Of a DNA stretch of 29,997 nt, positions 29,503-29,997 are shown in pieces. The stretch is from assembly GCA_002104905.1 (NCBI GenBank), contig MCFE01000857.1, forward strand, positions 1 through 29,997, in the 5' to 3' direction. Within the stretch, counting starts at the first letter, position 1, and each line of letters begins with the position of its first letter. Origin of the DNA: Basidiobolus meristosporus CBS 931.73. Taxonomy: Eukaryota; Basidiobolomycota; Basidiobolomycetes; Basidiobolales; Basidiobolaceae. Under the pieces are notes generated by a model. That model was not told where the DNA came from. It did not search any database and saw nothing but the letters and a program-made list of their open reading frames with translations. The position numbers were made by a program, and so were the translations under genes.

Positions 29503-29630
29503 TAGCTGGCGACCGCCAGGGAACAGCCCAAGAACCACACGCTATTTCATGATATAAGTTTGACCCTCTTCTGCCGCGAAAAGCTACAACGAGGGGAGGT
29601 GCGCCTGCTGGTGCACTTACCCTCAAACCC

Positions 29631-29636
29631 AATAAA
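29631..29636 (+). terminator. Poly(A) signal after SmF
   Basis: AATAAA within AATAAAAAAA, 129 nt after the SmF stop codon. Confidence 0.45.
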
Positions 29637-29720
29637 AAAAGGACGGGCAGTCCTTTAGTTTCCACATAGTGCAGGGTGGAGAAAAATCGAGGTTTATTCG
29701 AGGATTGTTCGGGGAAGGGG

Positions 29721-29997
29721 TTAATTATCTTGGTTGGCTTCTTGATTCTCGGATTCCTCCGAGTATTTGTGGATCAGATCGGCTGCTTTCTGGCTCCAAG
29801 GAGCCAATGCATCCTGGTCTTTGGGTGTTTGTAGGGAGAGAAGATGGATCAAGGTGGTGCGAAGCTAGATGAGAGTCGGATCAGCATCCGTGATACGGGC
29901 ATAAAGCGCAGACAACGTGGTCGAAACAATACCTGGCTCGCCAATTGGCGTTGGTACTTGAATTCAGAGAAGTCCGTGTTGTTCATGTCGTGTACGT
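29721..29997 (-). CDS. Unrecognised small spliced gene at the window edge
   Basis: The minus strand gives a consistent two-exon model: exon 29997 (or the ATG at 29986) to 29933, a 68 nt intron with GTATTG donor and TCTAG acceptor (29932-29865), then 29864-29721 with a TAA stop. Both exons join in phase 0. From the ATG the product would be 65 residues, starting MNNTDFSEFKYQRQLASQ and continuing LRTTLIHLLSLQTP, with a Lys/Glu/Asn-rich end (ESENQEANQDN). It looks helical and soluble. The ATG may be internal if the gene continues past the window. It converges on SmF, with 218 bp between stops. No family recognised. Confidence 0.45.

Overview
This is nuclear DNA from a filamentous fungus with a large, repeat-rich genome. 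Three spliced genes point that way: a Lag1-type ceramide synthase, a secreted proteinase K-like subtilase and the spliceosomal SmF protein. Their introns are short (about 60-80 nt) with GT..AG ends, and the repeats are fungal-type transposons. A TE-rich ascomycete (a truffle-like Pezizomycete, for example) is my guess, but the sequence does not settle the lineage. All calls were made by eye, without database searches.

Positions 1-22233 are an AT-rich transposon graveyard with no intact gene. The core is a nest. A decayed Plavaka/CACTA-like DNA transposon (copy A, 1-14978) carries a 1.24 kb solo-LTR-like insert (1050-2291), a 318 bp MITE-like element (3414-3731) and a Ty1/copia retrotransposon (4043-14485, 349 bp LTR, 5 bp target duplication AAATG). 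The copia is itself split by a second copy of the same DNA transposon (copy B, about 5420-11359). Copy B contains a 731 bp fold-back element (9915-10645). A third, inverted copy (C, about 17500-20475) holds a solo copia LTR (19726-20074) flanked by GTTTT. Copies B and C show a two-gene layout: a transposase and a divergently transcribed accessory gene with internal protein repeats. Between A and C lie a DDE (PIF/Harbinger-like) transposase relic between two 235 bp direct repeats, and an old copia LTR with leader.

Positions 20476-22233 are a pile of copia LTR pieces in both orientations. Within them sits a fragment of mitochondrial nad4 (about 21600-21960), a nuclear mitochondrial insertion (NUMT). 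The last LTR ends at 22233, and base composition changes there to GC-richer genic DNA.

Positions 22234-29997 are the genic part. After 2.5 kb without a recognisable gene (possible coding traces, microsatellites, a telomere-like tract) come a ceramide synthase on the minus strand (24745-26070), a secreted subtilase on the minus strand (26945-28166), SmF on the plus strand (29122-29502), and a small unrecognised spliced gene on the minus strand that reaches the window edge (29721-29997). These are unrelated housekeeping or secretory genes and do not form a pathway cluster.
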